This document shows, one piece after another, positions 1 through 8,654 of a stretch of 64,000 bases of DNA. The stretch spans positions 62,001-126,000 of the forward strand of contig LNDV01000015.1 of the NCBI GenBank assembly GCA_001464765.1. The letters run 5' to 3'. How positions within the stretch are numbered: the first letter of the stretch is position 1; each line of letters starts with the position of its first letter. This stretch comes from Betaproteobacteria bacterium Ga0077526. Its GTDB lineage: Bacteria > Pseudomonadota > Gammaproteobacteria > Burkholderiales > Ga0077523. The position numbers and the translations under genes are program-made. The notes under the pieces are model-generated. The model did no database searches and had not been told where the DNA came from. It was given only the letters and a program-made list of their open reading frames with translations.

Positions 1-918
1 GCCAAGCCGTTCATCGGCTACACGGTCCTGTCGGTGACGGACTACGGCGCGGGTGACGAGGTCATCTATCCGAATCCGGGCTTTCCCATCTACGAGTCGC
101 AGATCCGCGCCAACGGTGCGGTTCCCGTGCCCATCCATCTGCGCGAGGACCGCGGCTTCAACTTCGACCCGCAGGAACTCGCGGACAAGATCACCCCGCG
201 CACGAAGCTCCTGATCCTCAACTCGCCGCAGAACCCGACGGGCGCCATCATTCCGCGGGATCAGATGGCCGCAATCGCCGAGATCCTGCGTGCCAACGAG
301 CAGGTGTGGGTGTTCGCGGACGAGATCTACGGCCGCCTCGTGTACGAAGGCGAGTTCGTGTCGATCGCCACGTTCCCCGGCATGCTGGAGCGCACGATCA
401 TCGCCGACGGCTGCTCCAAGACCTGGGCCATGACCGGCTGGCGCATCGGCTTCGCCGCCAACCGCAAGCTGGCGCCGTTCTTCACGACGTGGATCACCAA
501 CACCGAGTCCTGCGCGTCGCAGATCAGCCAGTGGGCCGCGGTCGAGGCGCTGGATGGTCCGCAGGACGACGCGAAGCGCATGCGCGACATCTTCCTGCAG
601 CGGCGCGATCTCATCGTGCGTCTGCTGAACGAAGTGCCGGGCGTCACCTGCCAGAGCCCAGGCGGCGCGTTCTACGCATGGCCCAATGTCACCGAAGCCT
701 GCCGGATGATCGGCGCGAAGGACTCCGAGGAGTTGCGTGCCCGTCTGCTGCACGAGGCCGGCGTGGCCGTTCTGGCCGACATCCACTTCGGTCCGCGCGT
801 GCCCGGTGAGGGGCAGCACATCCGCTTCAGCTACGCCGCGTCGAACGAGGCCATCGAGAAGGGCATCTCCCGCATGGCGGAGTTCATTCGCGCCAACACG
901 CGCCGGTCCGCCGCCTGA
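1..918 (+). CDS. PLP-dependent class I/II aminotransferase (5' partial)
   Basis: This gene is cut by the left edge; 305 codons are visible, reading in frame from base 1. It encodes the large PLP-binding domain and the C-terminal domain of an aspartate-aminotransferase-family (fold type I) enzyme, a soluble cytoplasmic protein that moves amino groups between amino acids and 2-oxo acids. The visible marks are the NSPQNPTG loop, the DEIY motif that contacts the PLP ring, and SKTWAMTGWRIG, whose lysine (visible residue 140, bases 418-420) should form the Schiff base. The Arg in the C-terminal HIRFSYA segment is the usual carboxylate binder. About 80-90 N-terminal residues appear to be missing. 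The substrate cannot be told from sequence alone. The stop at 916-918 is followed after 37 bases by a lipoprotein gene on the same strand. Confidence 0.93.
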   Translation, partial: AKPFIGYTVLSVTDYGAGDEVIYPNPGFPIYESQIRANGAVPVPIHLREDRGFNFDPQELADKITPRTKLLILNSPQNPTGAIIPRDQMAAIAEILRANEQVWVFADEIYGRLVYEGEFVSIATFPGMLERTIIADGCSKTWAMTGWRIGFAANRKLAPFFTTWITNTESCASQISQWAAVEALDGPQDDAKRMRDIFLQRRDLIVRLLNEVPGVTCQSPGGAFYAWPNVTEACRMIGAKDSEELRARLLHEAGVAVLADIHFGPRVPGEGQHIRFSYAASNEAIEKGISRMAEFIRANTRRSAA

Positions 919-955
919 ACGGCGCCATTTCCGCCAGGACGCGAGGCCGGCTGCC

Positions 956-1429
956 ATGATCCGCGTAAGAGCGATCCTCGGTGCCCTGGTCGTCGCCTGC
1001 CTCGTCTCGGCCTGCGGACCTTGGCAGCGAGCCGCCGAAGCCTGGCGCGCCCGGGACGGCGGCAGCCGACCCTACGCCACCCTCGAAGGCACCCGCTGGG
1101 CGTGGCGTTCCGCCATCCAGGGCCCCGACGTGATCTCCGTCACCCAGCCCGATCGCTACACGGTGGAGTTCCAGAACGAGCATCGCATCTCGGTCCGTGC
1201 CGACTGCAATCGCGGGCAGGGCGCGTGGAGTGCAAAGCTCGACACGATGACCATCGGTCCGATGGCCTACACGCGGGTGGCGTGCGCGGCCGGGTCCCTC
1301 TCCAGGATGTTCGTGAAAGCGCTCGAAAACACGCGGCTGTGGTACGTTCGCGAAGGGGCACTGTTCCTCGAACTGCCCGATGGCCGCGGCGTACTGCGGT
1401 TCGAACTCGTCGATGCATCGGTCTCCTGA
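956..1429 (+). CDS. Small lipoprotein, META/HslJ-like
   Basis: The product has 157 residues. I start it at the ATG at 956 because this gives a clean lipoprotein signal: a basic N-terminus (MIRVR), a hydrophobic core and the lipobox LVSAC with Cys20, so the mature protein should be lipid-anchored in the envelope. The rest is one small beta-rich domain. DCNRGQGAWS followed by MTIGPMAYTRVAC resembles the META/HslJ fold, where an N-R-(x)-G stretch and a paired Cys are common. HslJ-like proteins have been linked to heat or antibiotic stress, but no function can be inferred here. It sits 16 bases upstream of another small exported protein and may be co-transcribed with it. Confidence 0.75.
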   Translation: MIRVRAILGALVVACLVSACGPWQRAAEAWRARDGGSRPYATLEGTRWAWRSAIQGPDVISVTQPDRYTVEFQNEHRISVRADCNRGQGAWSAKLDTMTIGPMAYTRVACAAGSLSRMFVKALENTRLWYVREGALFLELPDGRGVLRFELVDASVS

Positions 1430-1445
1430 CCGGGGAGGGCTCCGC

Positions 1446-1883
1446 ATGAAAGGACTGGCGGCTTTGGGCGTGGCGGTGGCGCTGGTGTCGCCTCCGGGCG
1501 CGGCGGCGGATTGGGACCACGACGCCAACATCGATTCCGGGGTCGCTCAAGCCGTCGCGGCGTTTCGCAAGGACGGCAGCAGCGGCATGGAACGCTCCGT
1601 GACCGACTGCTATGGCGCCATCGACCCGTCGGCCGAGTTCGACGAGCGGCTGCGCCGCTTCGAGTACTGCGTCGGCATGGACTTCGCCGGTTTCCGGCTC
1701 GACCGCCGCGATGGCGAAGCCGGCGCCCGGGCGTTCTTCACCGCAGAACAGGTGCTGACTCGCGTGGGCCGTGTCACCCAGTTCATCGAGGATCCGAACG
1801 TGGGCAATCAGGTGGTGCGGGCGTGGTCACGGGCGTCGGTCGAGGCCCTCGGCCGCAACGGCTATCCGGAACTGACCGACTGA
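1446..1883 (+). CDS. Small exported protein, unrecognised
   Basis: The product has 145 residues. The ATG at 1446 follows a GGGAGGG Shine-Dalgarno-like stretch and gives a signal peptide of about 20 residues ending in GAAA before DWDHDAN. The mature part is mostly polar and predicted alpha-helical. Two cysteines (in TDCYGAID and FEYCVGMD) could form a disulfide in the periplasm. I recognise no family. It is the last gene of the left-edge same-strand cluster and ends 6 bases from the convergent gene at 1890. The clean signal peptide and short spacing to its neighbours argue that it is real. Confidence 0.7.
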   Translation: MKGLAALGVAVALVSPPGAAADWDHDANIDSGVAQAVAAFRKDGSSGMERSVTDCYGAIDPSAEFDERLRRFEYCVGMDFAGFRLDRRDGEAGARAFFTAEQVLTRVGRVTQFIEDPNVGNQVVRAWSRASVEALGRNGYPELTD

Positions 1884-1889
1884 CCTTCC

Positions 1890-2138
1890 CTAGACGCAGG
1901 GTGCGTCGCCCGGTGTGGCGACTTCCGCCGGCAGCACCACCCGTTTCGACAGGGCCTCGCATCGCGTGCACCAGCGTCCCTCGATCGCGGAATCGACCCC
2001 GTAGAAGTACGCGGGAATCTGCGTGGACTCCACGTCGACGCCGCAGAGGGAGCGCGAAGGCTCGCGCGTGCGGGAGAGGTGGAATTCGAAGCCCTGGGGC
2101 AGGGCCCGGTGGCCAACCAGCAAAGTGTCGTCGTTCAT
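1890..2138 (-). CDS. Small conserved-looking hypothetical protein
   Basis: The 82-residue product has no signal peptide or membrane segment. Its C-terminal half contains WCTRCEAL, a CxxC pair, with two further cysteines (SLCGV and the near-terminal PCV), so metal binding is possible but unproven. It lies 25 bases downstream of the DksA-like gene on the same strand and is convergent with the gene ending at 1883. A TACAAT hexamer lies just upstream of its ATG (complement of 2145-2150). I recognise no family; protein-like composition and tight packing support it as coding. Confidence 0.5.
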   Translation of the reverse strand: MNDDTLLVGHRALPQGFEFHLSRTREPSRSLCGVDVESTQIPAYFYGVDSAIEGRWCTRCEALSKRVVLPAEVATPGDAPCV

Positions 2139-2163
2139 GCCGCCATTGTACGGCGCCGCGCGA

Positions 2164-2556
2164 TCACAGCGACGGCGTCCGTCGCGGATGCGCCTGTTCG
2201 TGGGATGACTGGCATGTCAGGCAGCGTTCGGCGCCGGGGGTGGCCAGGAGCCGGGCGAATCCGATCGGCTGACCGCACGCGAGGCATTGCCCGTAGGTGC
2301 CGTCATCCAGCCGCGAGAGCGCGGATTCCGTCTGCCGCAGTTCGTGGACGTCGCGATCGTCCCGTGCCGCGGCGACGTCGGCCTCCACGTCGGCCAGCGC
2401 TTCGTCTCCGGCATCGTGCGCCGAGCCGGCGAGGGCGCGAAATCCTACTTCGCTCTGGCCCAGCTTCGCCGCCTCGCGCGTATCCAGCAGGGACCGGCGG
2501 CGTTCGGTCAGCGTCTGACGAAGGGCCACGCGCTGCGCGGCGGTCAGGAGTTCCAT
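2164..2556 (-). CDS. DksA/TraR-family zinc-finger protein
   Basis: The product has 130 residues. I choose the ATG at 2556, with GAGG about 9 bases upstream, over a longer upstream start. DksA-family proteins enter the secondary channel of RNA polymerase and modulate transcription with ppGpp. The N-terminal half is a charged coiled coil; D48, D51 and A53 in DAGDEA fit the DxxDxA tip motif of DksA. The C-terminal half has a C4 zinc finger with Cys91, Cys94, Cys112 and Cys115 (CLACG ... CLTCQ). It is slightly shorter than E. coli DksA (151 aa), so it may be a paralogue rather than the housekeeping DksA. It is divergent from the symporter gene at 2689. Confidence 0.88.
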   Translation of the reverse strand: MELLTAAQRVALRQTLTERRRSLLDTREAAKLGQSEVGFRALAGSAHDAGDEALADVEADVAAARDDRDVHELRQTESALSRLDDGTYGQCLACGQPIGFARLLATPGAERCLTCQSSHEQAHPRRTPSL

Positions 2557-2688
2557 GGGCAAGACCTCGAATCGGGTGAAGGACATGCTGATGGTGACAG
2601 GCACAGTGAGAGGGCGTTCTGATCTGCGTCAAGCGGGCGCGGTCGACTCGCCTTGCCGCCGAGGCCACGGGCTCGCTATGCTGAACCC
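2557..2688. promoter_or_regulatory. Divergent intergenic region between dksA-like and symporter genes
   Basis: This 132-base gap must hold promoters for both divergent genes. On the + strand TTGCCG (2653-2658) and TATGCT (2677-2682) are spaced 18 bases apart, a weak sigma70-like pair. The -10-like box lies only 6 bases before the symporter ATG, so if it is used the transcript would be nearly leaderless. No clear promoter was picked out on the other strand. Confidence 0.3.
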
Positions 2689-3909
2689 ATGAACTCTCAG
2701 ACCGGTGCAGGACGATCGATCCTGGCGGGGTGGTTCCGCGTGCCGTTTGTGCTGCGGATGGCCGGGGCCATCGCACTCGGCATCGTCGCCGGGCTGCTGC
2801 TGCGGGAGCAGGCGGCGAATCTCGTCGTGCCGGCCCGCCTCGTCCTCCGACTGCTCGGCGCACTCGCCCCGCCTCTCATTCTCTGCGCGATCCTGCGCTC
2901 GCTGATCCTCACCGAGGCCTCCGGTCGCGACGCGGGAAGGCTCGCGTTCATCCTGACCACGAACACTGTGGTCGCGATCACCATCGGCCTGGTGCTCGTC
3001 AACGTGCTTCGGCCGGGAGAAGGGGCGCCACTCACCGTCGACGAGCCGTCGTCCCGCGGGGCCCCGGGCGCGGGCGTACTGGACCTGTTTCCGAAGAGCA
3101 TCCTGGGCCCGCTCACCGATCAGGGCAGCATTCTGCAGGTGGCTATCCTCGCGCTCGTGCTGGGCCTTGCCCTGCGACGCCATCGCGACCACGCCGTGCG
3201 CACCGTGGCCGACGTCGTCGATCTCGGCTTCCAGACTTTCCTGCGCGTGCTGCTGTGGGTGATCGAGCTGCTGCCCATCGCGGTGTTCTGCGTGGCGGCG
3301 AACATCGCCGGCACCCGCGGCCTGCGCGGTTTCGGTCCGCTCGGCGCATTTGCCGGGACCGTGGTGCTCGCGCTCGGGCTGCAGATTGGCTACTACCTGC
3401 TGCGCGTAAGGCTGGGTTCCCGCATCTCGCCCTGGCGCATGCTCGCGGCCACCAAGGAAGCGCTCGTCACTGCGTTCTCCACCGCGAGTTCGGCGGCGAC
3501 AATGCCGGTCACCTATGGCAATCTCACCGGCAAGCTTGGCGTGGGTGACCGTTCGGCGAGCCTCGCGGCCCTGGTCGGGACGAACTTCAACAACGACGGT
3601 ACGGCGCTGTACGAAGCCGTCGCTGCGCTGTTCGTTGCCCAGGCGCTCGGGATCGATCTCAGTCTGTGGCAGCAGCTCGTCGTCATGGCCGCGTCGATCA
3701 CCGCGTCGGTGGGCGCAGCGGTTCCCGAGGCCGGGATCGTCAGCATGACGCTCGTGTTCAGCGCGGTGGGGCTGCCGGTGGAGGCCATCGGCACCCTGCT
3801 CGTGATCGACTGGCTGCTCGACCGCGCCCGCACGGCCACCAATGTTCTCGGCGACATCGCCACTGCCTGTCTGCTGGAAGGCCGCACCCCGAAGGAGGAG
3901 TCCCCTTGA
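2689..3909 (+). CDS. Dicarboxylate/amino acid:cation symporter (DAACS/SDF family)
   Basis: This 406-residue inner-membrane protein belongs to the GltP/DctA-type sodium:dicarboxylate symporter family, which imports acidic amino acids or C4-dicarboxylates with Na+ or H+. Many hydrophobic helices are visible, starting at about residue 18 (VLRMAGAIALGIVAGLLL). The family's serine-rich re-entrant hairpin is present as STASSAATMPVT, and the substrate/cation motif appears as NFNNDGTALY (commonly NMDGTALY). The C-terminal part carries WLLDRARTATNVLGD, where the Asp, Arg and Asn positions of this family bind substrate. Its stop codon overlaps the TTG start of the amidohydrolase gene, so the two are probably translationally coupled. 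That pairing suggests uptake plus processing of an amino-acid derivative, which is inference. Confidence 0.92.
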   Translation: MNSQTGAGRSILAGWFRVPFVLRMAGAIALGIVAGLLLREQAANLVVPARLVLRLLGALAPPLILCAILRSLILTEASGRDAGRLAFILTTNTVVAITIGLVLVNVLRPGEGAPLTVDEPSSRGAPGAGVLDLFPKSILGPLTDQGSILQVAILALVLGLALRRHRDHAVRTVADVVDLGFQTFLRVLLWVIELLPIAVFCVAANIAGTRGLRGFGPLGAFAGTVVLALGLQIGYYLLRVRLGSRISPWRMLAATKEALVTAFSTASSAATMPVTYGNLTGKLGVGDRSASLAALVGTNFNNDGTALYEAVAALFVAQALGIDLSLWQQLVVMAASITASVGAAVPEAGIVSMTLVFSAVGLPVEAIGTLLVIDWLLDRARTATNVLGDIATACLLEGRTPKEESP

Positions 3910-5369
3910 ACCGATCGTTCCGTATCCTGGCGCAGGCGTGCGTCGCGCTGGGTCTGGTGCTCGCAGGCGCTGCGCAGTCCGAGGAGTTCGATCTCGTCAT
4001 CGCCAACGGCCGGGTGATCGATCCGGAGTCCGGTCTCGACGCCGTGCGCAACGTGGGCATCCAGGGCGGTGTGATCCGCGCTCTCACCGAGGAACCGCTC
4101 GCGGGCCGCGAGACGATCGATGCGCGCGGTCTGGTCGTGTCTCCGGGTTTCATCGATCTTCACTGGCACGGTGTGCGCCCCGAATCCCATCGCTATCAGG
4201 CCATGGACGGCGTGACCGCCTCCTTCGAGCTGGAGGTCGGCGTCGCGGATGTCGATCGCTGGTACGCGGAGCGCGCCGGCCGTGAGCCGATCCACTACGG
4301 CGTTGCCATCGGGCACATTCCCGTCCGCATGGCCGTCAAGGCCGACAAGGGCGAATTTCTGCCGAGCGGTCCCGGCGCCAAGGCAGCGGTCAGCGCGGAG
4401 GAACTCGCCGAAATCGCGCGGCGCATCGATCACGGCCTCCAGCGCGGCGCCGTCGCCGTCGGGCTGGGCATCGTGTACACGCCCGCGGCGCAGAGCTGGG
4501 AACTGCTGGAAGTCTTCCGCCTCGCCGCGAAGTACGGCACGTTCACCCACGTGCATGTGCGGGGTGCCTCCAGCGCCGCCGGCGCTGGCGCAGACCGCGA
4601 AGCGGGCCTGCTCGAAGTGATCGCGCTATCCGCCGCGACCGGCGCACCGGTGCACGTCGCCCACATCCAGAGCAGCGGTCAGGGGTCGACGGCCCGCATG
4701 CTCGGCGTGATCGCCGACGCGCGCCTTCGCGGTCTCGACGTCACGACAGAGTGCTATCCCTACACTGCGGGGGCCACGCGCATCGAGTCGTTCCTGTTCG
4801 ACAGCTGGATGGACCGTCCGGCGTCCGACTACGCGAAGCTCCAGTGGGTGAAGACCGGCGAGCGGCTCACACGCGAATCCTTCCTGCGCTATCGGGAACA
4901 GGGCGGGCTCGTGCTCATCCACGCCAACACGGAGGAGGTCATCCGCACGGCGGTCGCGCACCCGCTCACGATGATCGCGAGCGATGGCTTCGATGTCGCG
5001 CCGGGAGAGGGACATCCGCGCTCGGCCGGAACCTACTCGCGCATTCTCGGCCGCTATGTGCGCGAGGCGGGGCTCATCGGTCTGCCGGAAGCCCTGCGCA
5101 AGATGACGATCGAGCCCGCCCGCCGGCTGGAGGCGCGCGTGCCGGCCATGCGCAACAAGGGTCGCATCCGCGAGGGGGCCGACGCCGACATCACGATCTT
5201 CGATGCCGCGCGCGTGATGGACCGCGCGACTTTCGAGCAGCCGGCGCAGTACTCCGAAGGCATCGAGTACGTGCTCGTGGAGGGCGTGCCGGTCGTGGCG
5301 CGGGGCAAGTTGAACGAGTCCGCCACGCCGGGGCGTGCCATCCGCGCCCCCATCGCCGCTGCGCCTTGA
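3906..5369 (+). CDS. Exported amidohydrolase, N-acyl-D-amino-acid deacylase type
   Basis: The product has 487 residues. The TTG at 3906 overlaps the upstream stop by 4 bases and follows a strong AAGGAGGAG site. The N-terminus is a signal peptide (about residues 1-24, ending GAAQS), so the enzyme should be periplasmic. Family marks are the metal motif GFIDLHWHG (usually DxHxH), later histidines in THVHVRG and HVAHIQSS, and the catalytic-Asp region ASDGFDVAPGEGHPRSAGTY. The end, GRIREGADADITIFDA, is typical of amidohydrolases. D-aminoacylases remove N-acyl groups from D-amino acids, for example from peptidoglycan-derived compounds. Coupling to an acidic-amino-acid symporter would fit recovery of D-glutamate-like compounds, but this is not shown. 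Confidence 0.88.
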   Translation: MNRSFRILAQACVALGLVLAGAAQSEEFDLVIANGRVIDPESGLDAVRNVGIQGGVIRALTEEPLAGRETIDARGLVVSPGFIDLHWHGVRPESHRYQAMDGVTASFELEVGVADVDRWYAERAGREPIHYGVAIGHIPVRMAVKADKGEFLPSGPGAKAAVSAEELAEIARRIDHGLQRGAVAVGLGIVYTPAAQSWELLEVFRLAAKYGTFTHVHVRGASSAAGAGADREAGLLEVIALSAATGAPVHVAHIQSSGQGSTARMLGVIADARLRGLDVTTECYPYTAGATRIESFLFDSWMDRPASDYAKLQWVKTGERLTRESFLRYREQGGLVLIHANTEEVIRTAVAHPLTMIASDGFDVAPGEGHPRSAGTYSRILGRYVREAGLIGLPEALRKMTIEPARRLEARVPAMRNKGRIREGADADITIFDAARVMDRATFEQPAQYSEGIEYVLVEGVPVVARGKLNESATPGRAIRAPIAAAP

Positions 5370-5379
5370 GGGTCGAGGG

Positions 5380-6528
5380 ATGCCCGGAAGAGATTCGCGA
5401 CCGCTCGTTGTCCATGTGATCCACCGGCTCGCTGTCGGCGGGCTGGAGAACGGTCTCGTGAATCTGCTGAACGGTCTGCCGGAGGCGGAGTTCCGGCACG
5501 CGATCGTGTGCATCGAGGACTCGACGGATTTCCGCGCGCGCATCCGCCGGACCGACGTAGAGGTGTTCGAGATGCTTCGGGGTCGCGTCGGCGTGCGGCG
5601 CATGCGATCGGAACTCTTCCGTCTGTTCCGCCGCCTGCGGCCCGACATCCTGCACACGCGCAATCTCTCCGCGCTCGATGCCCTGCTGCCCGCGCGCGTC
5701 GCCGGTGTCACGCGCTGCGTCCATGGCGAGCACGGCCGCGATGCGAACGATCCGCATGGCGAGAACCGCAAGCTCATCTGGCTGCGGCGGCTGCACCGCC
5801 CGCTCGTGTCGCACTACATCACCGTGTCGAAGGATCTGGAGAGCTATCTCCAGCGCAAGGTGAAGGTGCCGCCCTCGCGGATCACGCAGATCTACAACGG
5901 GGTCGACACGGCGCGCTTCTCGCCCGACGGCGAGCGCTTTCCGGATCTGATGCCGCCTGCCTTCGGTCCCGAGAACCGCGTGCTGATCGGCACGGTCGGC
6001 CGGCTCGACGCGGTGAAGGACCAGGCGTCGCTCGTCAAGGCGGCCGCGCTGCTGCTGGCGCGTCGTCCGGACCTGCGGACCGTTCTGCGCGTGGCCGTCG
6101 TCGGCAATGGCCCGCTCATGGGGGATCTCCAGGCCCTGGCCGAGGGCTCCGGCATCGGCGATCTGGTGCGTTTCCCCGGGGCGCTCGACCGCGTGCCGGA
6201 TGCCCTGCGGAGCCTGGATGTCTTCGTCCTGCCGTCCCTCTCGGAGGGGATCTCCAACACGATTCTCGAAGCCATGGCCACGGGCCTGCCCGTCGTGGCC
6301 ACCGCGGTCGGGGGCAACGTGGAACTCGTGGACGACGGCGTGAGCGGACGCCTGTACGGCTCGGGCGACGCAGCGAGGCTCTCCACTCTCCTGGAGGGCT
6401 ACGTGGACGACACGACGCTCCGGCGAGGCCACGGTGCCGCAGCCCGTCAGGCGGCACTCGCCCGGTTCAGCATGCAGGCGATGATGAACGGGTACGCGGG
6501 TGTCTACCGGGCGCTGATGGCACGCTGA
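5380..6528 (+). CDS. GT4 glycosyltransferase, PEP-CTERM/exosortase-associated type
   Basis: This 382-residue cytoplasmic GT-B glycosyltransferase starts 10 bases after the amidohydrolase stop. The N-terminal domain begins VHVIHRLAVGGLENGLVNLL and continues with HTRNLSALDALLPA and GEHGRD. That combination closely resembles the sugar-transferase subfamily described as associated with the PEP-CTERM/EpsH exosortase system. The nucleotide-sugar domain has GTVGRLDAVKDQ and the GT4 acceptor/donor motif PSLSEGISNTILEAMATGLPV with the EX7E glutamates. It probably adds a sugar to a lipid-linked exopolysaccharide precursor. A PEP-CTERM protein is encoded at 14833-16038, which supports the association, but no exosortase or polysaccharide gene cluster is in this window. 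Confidence 0.88.
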   Translation: MPGRDSRPLVVHVIHRLAVGGLENGLVNLLNGLPEAEFRHAIVCIEDSTDFRARIRRTDVEVFEMLRGRVGVRRMRSELFRLFRRLRPDILHTRNLSALDALLPARVAGVTRCVHGEHGRDANDPHGENRKLIWLRRLHRPLVSHYITVSKDLESYLQRKVKVPPSRITQIYNGVDTARFSPDGERFPDLMPPAFGPENRVLIGTVGRLDAVKDQASLVKAAALLLARRPDLRTVLRVAVVGNGPLMGDLQALAEGSGIGDLVRFPGALDRVPDALRSLDVFVLPSLSEGISNTILEAMATGLPVVATAVGGNVELVDDGVSGRLYGSGDAARLSTLLEGYVDDTTLRRGHGAAARQAALARFSMQAMMNGYAGVYRALMAR

Positions 6529-6544
6529 CCCGAGCCCCCTCGCG

Positions 6545-6573
6545 TTCCCTGCATAGCCGATCACGACTACAAT
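6545..6573 (+). promoter_or_regulatory. Candidate promoter of parE
   Basis: TACAAT at 6568-6573 matches a -10 box in five of six positions, with a weak TTCCCT at 6545-6550 spaced 17 bases upstream. Transcription would start only a few bases before the parE ATG at 6582, leaving a very short leader. No clear Shine-Dalgarno is visible. This is a judgement by eye. Confidence 0.35.
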
Positions 6574-6581
6574 CCACGACC

Positions 6582-8573
6582 ATGGCAAAGAAAGGCACTG
6601 GCTACACCGCCGAGGACATCGAGATTCTCGAGGACCTCGCACCGATTCTCCACCGGCCGGGCATGTATACCGACCCGGTCAATCCGAACCACGCCCTCAT
6701 CGAGATCGTCGACAACGCGGCGGACGAGGGCCTCGCGGGCTTCGCGAAGAACATCGCCGTCACGCTCTACGAGGACGGCTCTGCCGAGGTCACCGACGAC
6801 GGCCGCGGCATTCCGGTGGATCTCCACCCCGTGAAGAAGGTGCCTGCGGTGCAGGTCATCTTCACCACGCTCCACTCGGGCGGCAAGTTCCGCAAGACCG
6901 ACAAGGACGCCGTCTATCGCATCGCCGGTGGCCTGCACGGGGTCGGTGTGTGCGTGAGCAACGCGCTGTCCACCCGGCTCGAGGTCGACGTCAAGCGCGA
7001 CGGCGCTTCCTGGCGCGTGGTGTTCGCCAACAACGGCAAGCTGGATCAGGCACTCACCCAGACCGGAACCGTGGGCGCGCGGGAGAGCGGAACACGCATC
7101 CGCTTCTGGCCCGACGCGAAGTACTTCGATTCCCCCCGCATCGTCCCCCAGGACCTCGCCGCGCTCATGCGCGCCAAGGCCATGCTGCTGCCCGGCGTGC
7201 GGTTCGCGCTGGCGGTCGAGAAGGGCGGGCGGTTCGAGACCACGCAGTGGCACTTCCCCGAAGGCATCAAGGGCTACTTCGATACGGCCATCGCCGGCGG
7301 CGACCCGGTCGCCAACCCCTTCTTCGGCGAGCGCTATGTCACTGCGCAGTCCGAGTCCGACAGTTTCGCCGAGGGTGAGGGCGCCCTCTGGGCCATCGCC
7401 TGGACGCCCGAAGGCGAGCTCGTGACCGAGTCGTACGTCAACATGATTCCGACACGCCACGGCGGCACCCACGTATCGGGTCTGCGCGAAGGTGTGTACA
7501 ACGCGATCCGCAACTTCATCGACCTGCACGCGATGGGACAGCGGGGTCTCAAGGTGGTACCCGAGGACGTCTGGTCCCGGGCGAGCTATGTGCTCGCGGT
7601 GAAGATGCTCGACCCGCAGTTCAAGGGTCAGGTGAAGAACGAGCTCATCTCGCGCGATGCCGTGAAGCTCACCGCGCAGATGGTGCGGGACCCGTTCGAA
7701 CTGTGGCTCAACCAGCATGTGGACGAGGGCAAGCGCATCGCCGAACTGGTGCTGCGGCAGGCCATGGCGCGCACGCGTGCCGCGCAGAAGGTGGAGCGGC
7801 GCAAGTCGTCCGGCGTGGCCGTGCTGCCGGGCAAGCTCACCGACTGCGCTTCCGACGATCCCGACCGCAACGAGCTGTTCATCGTCGAGGGCGATTCCGC
7901 TGGCGGTTCTGCGAAGCAGGCGCGGGACAAGGAGTTCCAGGCGGTCCTGCCGCTCAAGGGCAAGCCCAAGAACACCTGGCAGGACAGCCCCGACACGCTC
8001 TACGCCAACAAGGAAATCGAGGCGATCGCACTGGCGATCGGCGTCGATCACCACAAGCGCGGCGACTCGCCGGACCTCTCCGGCCTGCGCTACCGCAAGA
8101 TCATCATCCTCGCCGATGCGGACGTCGACGGCTCTCACATCCAGGTGCTGCTGCTCACGCTGTTCTACCGGCATTTCCCGCAACTCGTCGCCAATGGCAA
8201 CGTGTACGTCGCCCAGCCGCCCCTGTTCCGTATCGACGTGCCGGCGCACGGCAAGAACAAGCCGGCCCGCAAGCTCTACGCGCTCGACAAGCAGGAACTC
8301 GCGAGCCTCGAGGAGAAGCTGGCGGACGAGGGTGTCAGGGAAGGCAGCTGGTCGGTGAGCCGGTTCAAGGGACTGGGCGAGATGAGTCCGGAGCAGTTGT
8401 GGGAGACCACCCTCAATCCGGACACCCGTCGCATGCTGCCCGTGCAGGTCGAAGGCGGCGCGCTCGCGCTGGCCGACGACATCTTCGACATGATGATGGC
8501 GCGGGAGAACGCCTCCCAGCGCCGGGAGTGGATGGAGACCTTCGGCAACCTCGTCGATGCCGACGTGTCGTAG
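6582..8573 (+). CDS. parE: DNA topoisomerase IV subunit B
   Basis: The 663-residue product is the ATPase subunit of topoisomerase IV, which with ParC decatenates daughter chromosomes using ATP. The GHKL ATPase domain shows EIVDNAADEGLAG (Asn for Mg), DDGRGIPV and GGLHGVGVCVSNALS. The central transducer follows. The TOPRIM domain has EGDSAGGSAKQARD, PLKGKPKNTW and the DADVDGSHI acidic motif. The C-terminal end FKGLGEMSPEQLWETT is typical of GyrB/ParE. The length fits ParE rather than the longer GyrB, and the gene lies in the same direction as parC, with a small exported-protein gene between them. Confidence 0.96.
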   Translation: MAKKGTGYTAEDIEILEDLAPILHRPGMYTDPVNPNHALIEIVDNAADEGLAGFAKNIAVTLYEDGSAEVTDDGRGIPVDLHPVKKVPAVQVIFTTLHSGGKFRKTDKDAVYRIAGGLHGVGVCVSNALSTRLEVDVKRDGASWRVVFANNGKLDQALTQTGTVGARESGTRIRFWPDAKYFDSPRIVPQDLAALMRAKAMLLPGVRFALAVEKGGRFETTQWHFPEGIKGYFDTAIAGGDPVANPFFGERYVTAQSESDSFAEGEGALWAIAWTPEGELVTESYVNMIPTRHGGTHVSGLREGVYNAIRNFIDLHAMGQRGLKVVPEDVWSRASYVLAVKMLDPQFKGQVKNELISRDAVKLTAQMVRDPFELWLNQHVDEGKRIAELVLRQAMARTRAAQKVERRKSSGVAVLPGKLTDCASDDPDRNELFIVEGDSAGGSAKQARDKEFQAVLPLKGKPKNTWQDSPDTLYANKEIEAIALAIGVDHHKRGDSPDLSGLRYRKIIILADADVDGSHIQVLLLTLFYRHFPQLVANGNVYVAQPPLFRIDVPAHGKNKPARKLYALDKQELASLEEKLADEGVREGSWSVSRFKGLGEMSPEQLWETTLNPDTRRMLPVQVEGGALALADDIFDMMMARENASQRREWMETFGNLVDADVS

Positions 8574-8654
8574 GCAGGGTCGCATCCGCCGGCGCGATGG
8601 CACCGGCGGCGCGGACCACCCCTCTCCCCGGATCCAGAGATCGAGAACATCGCC

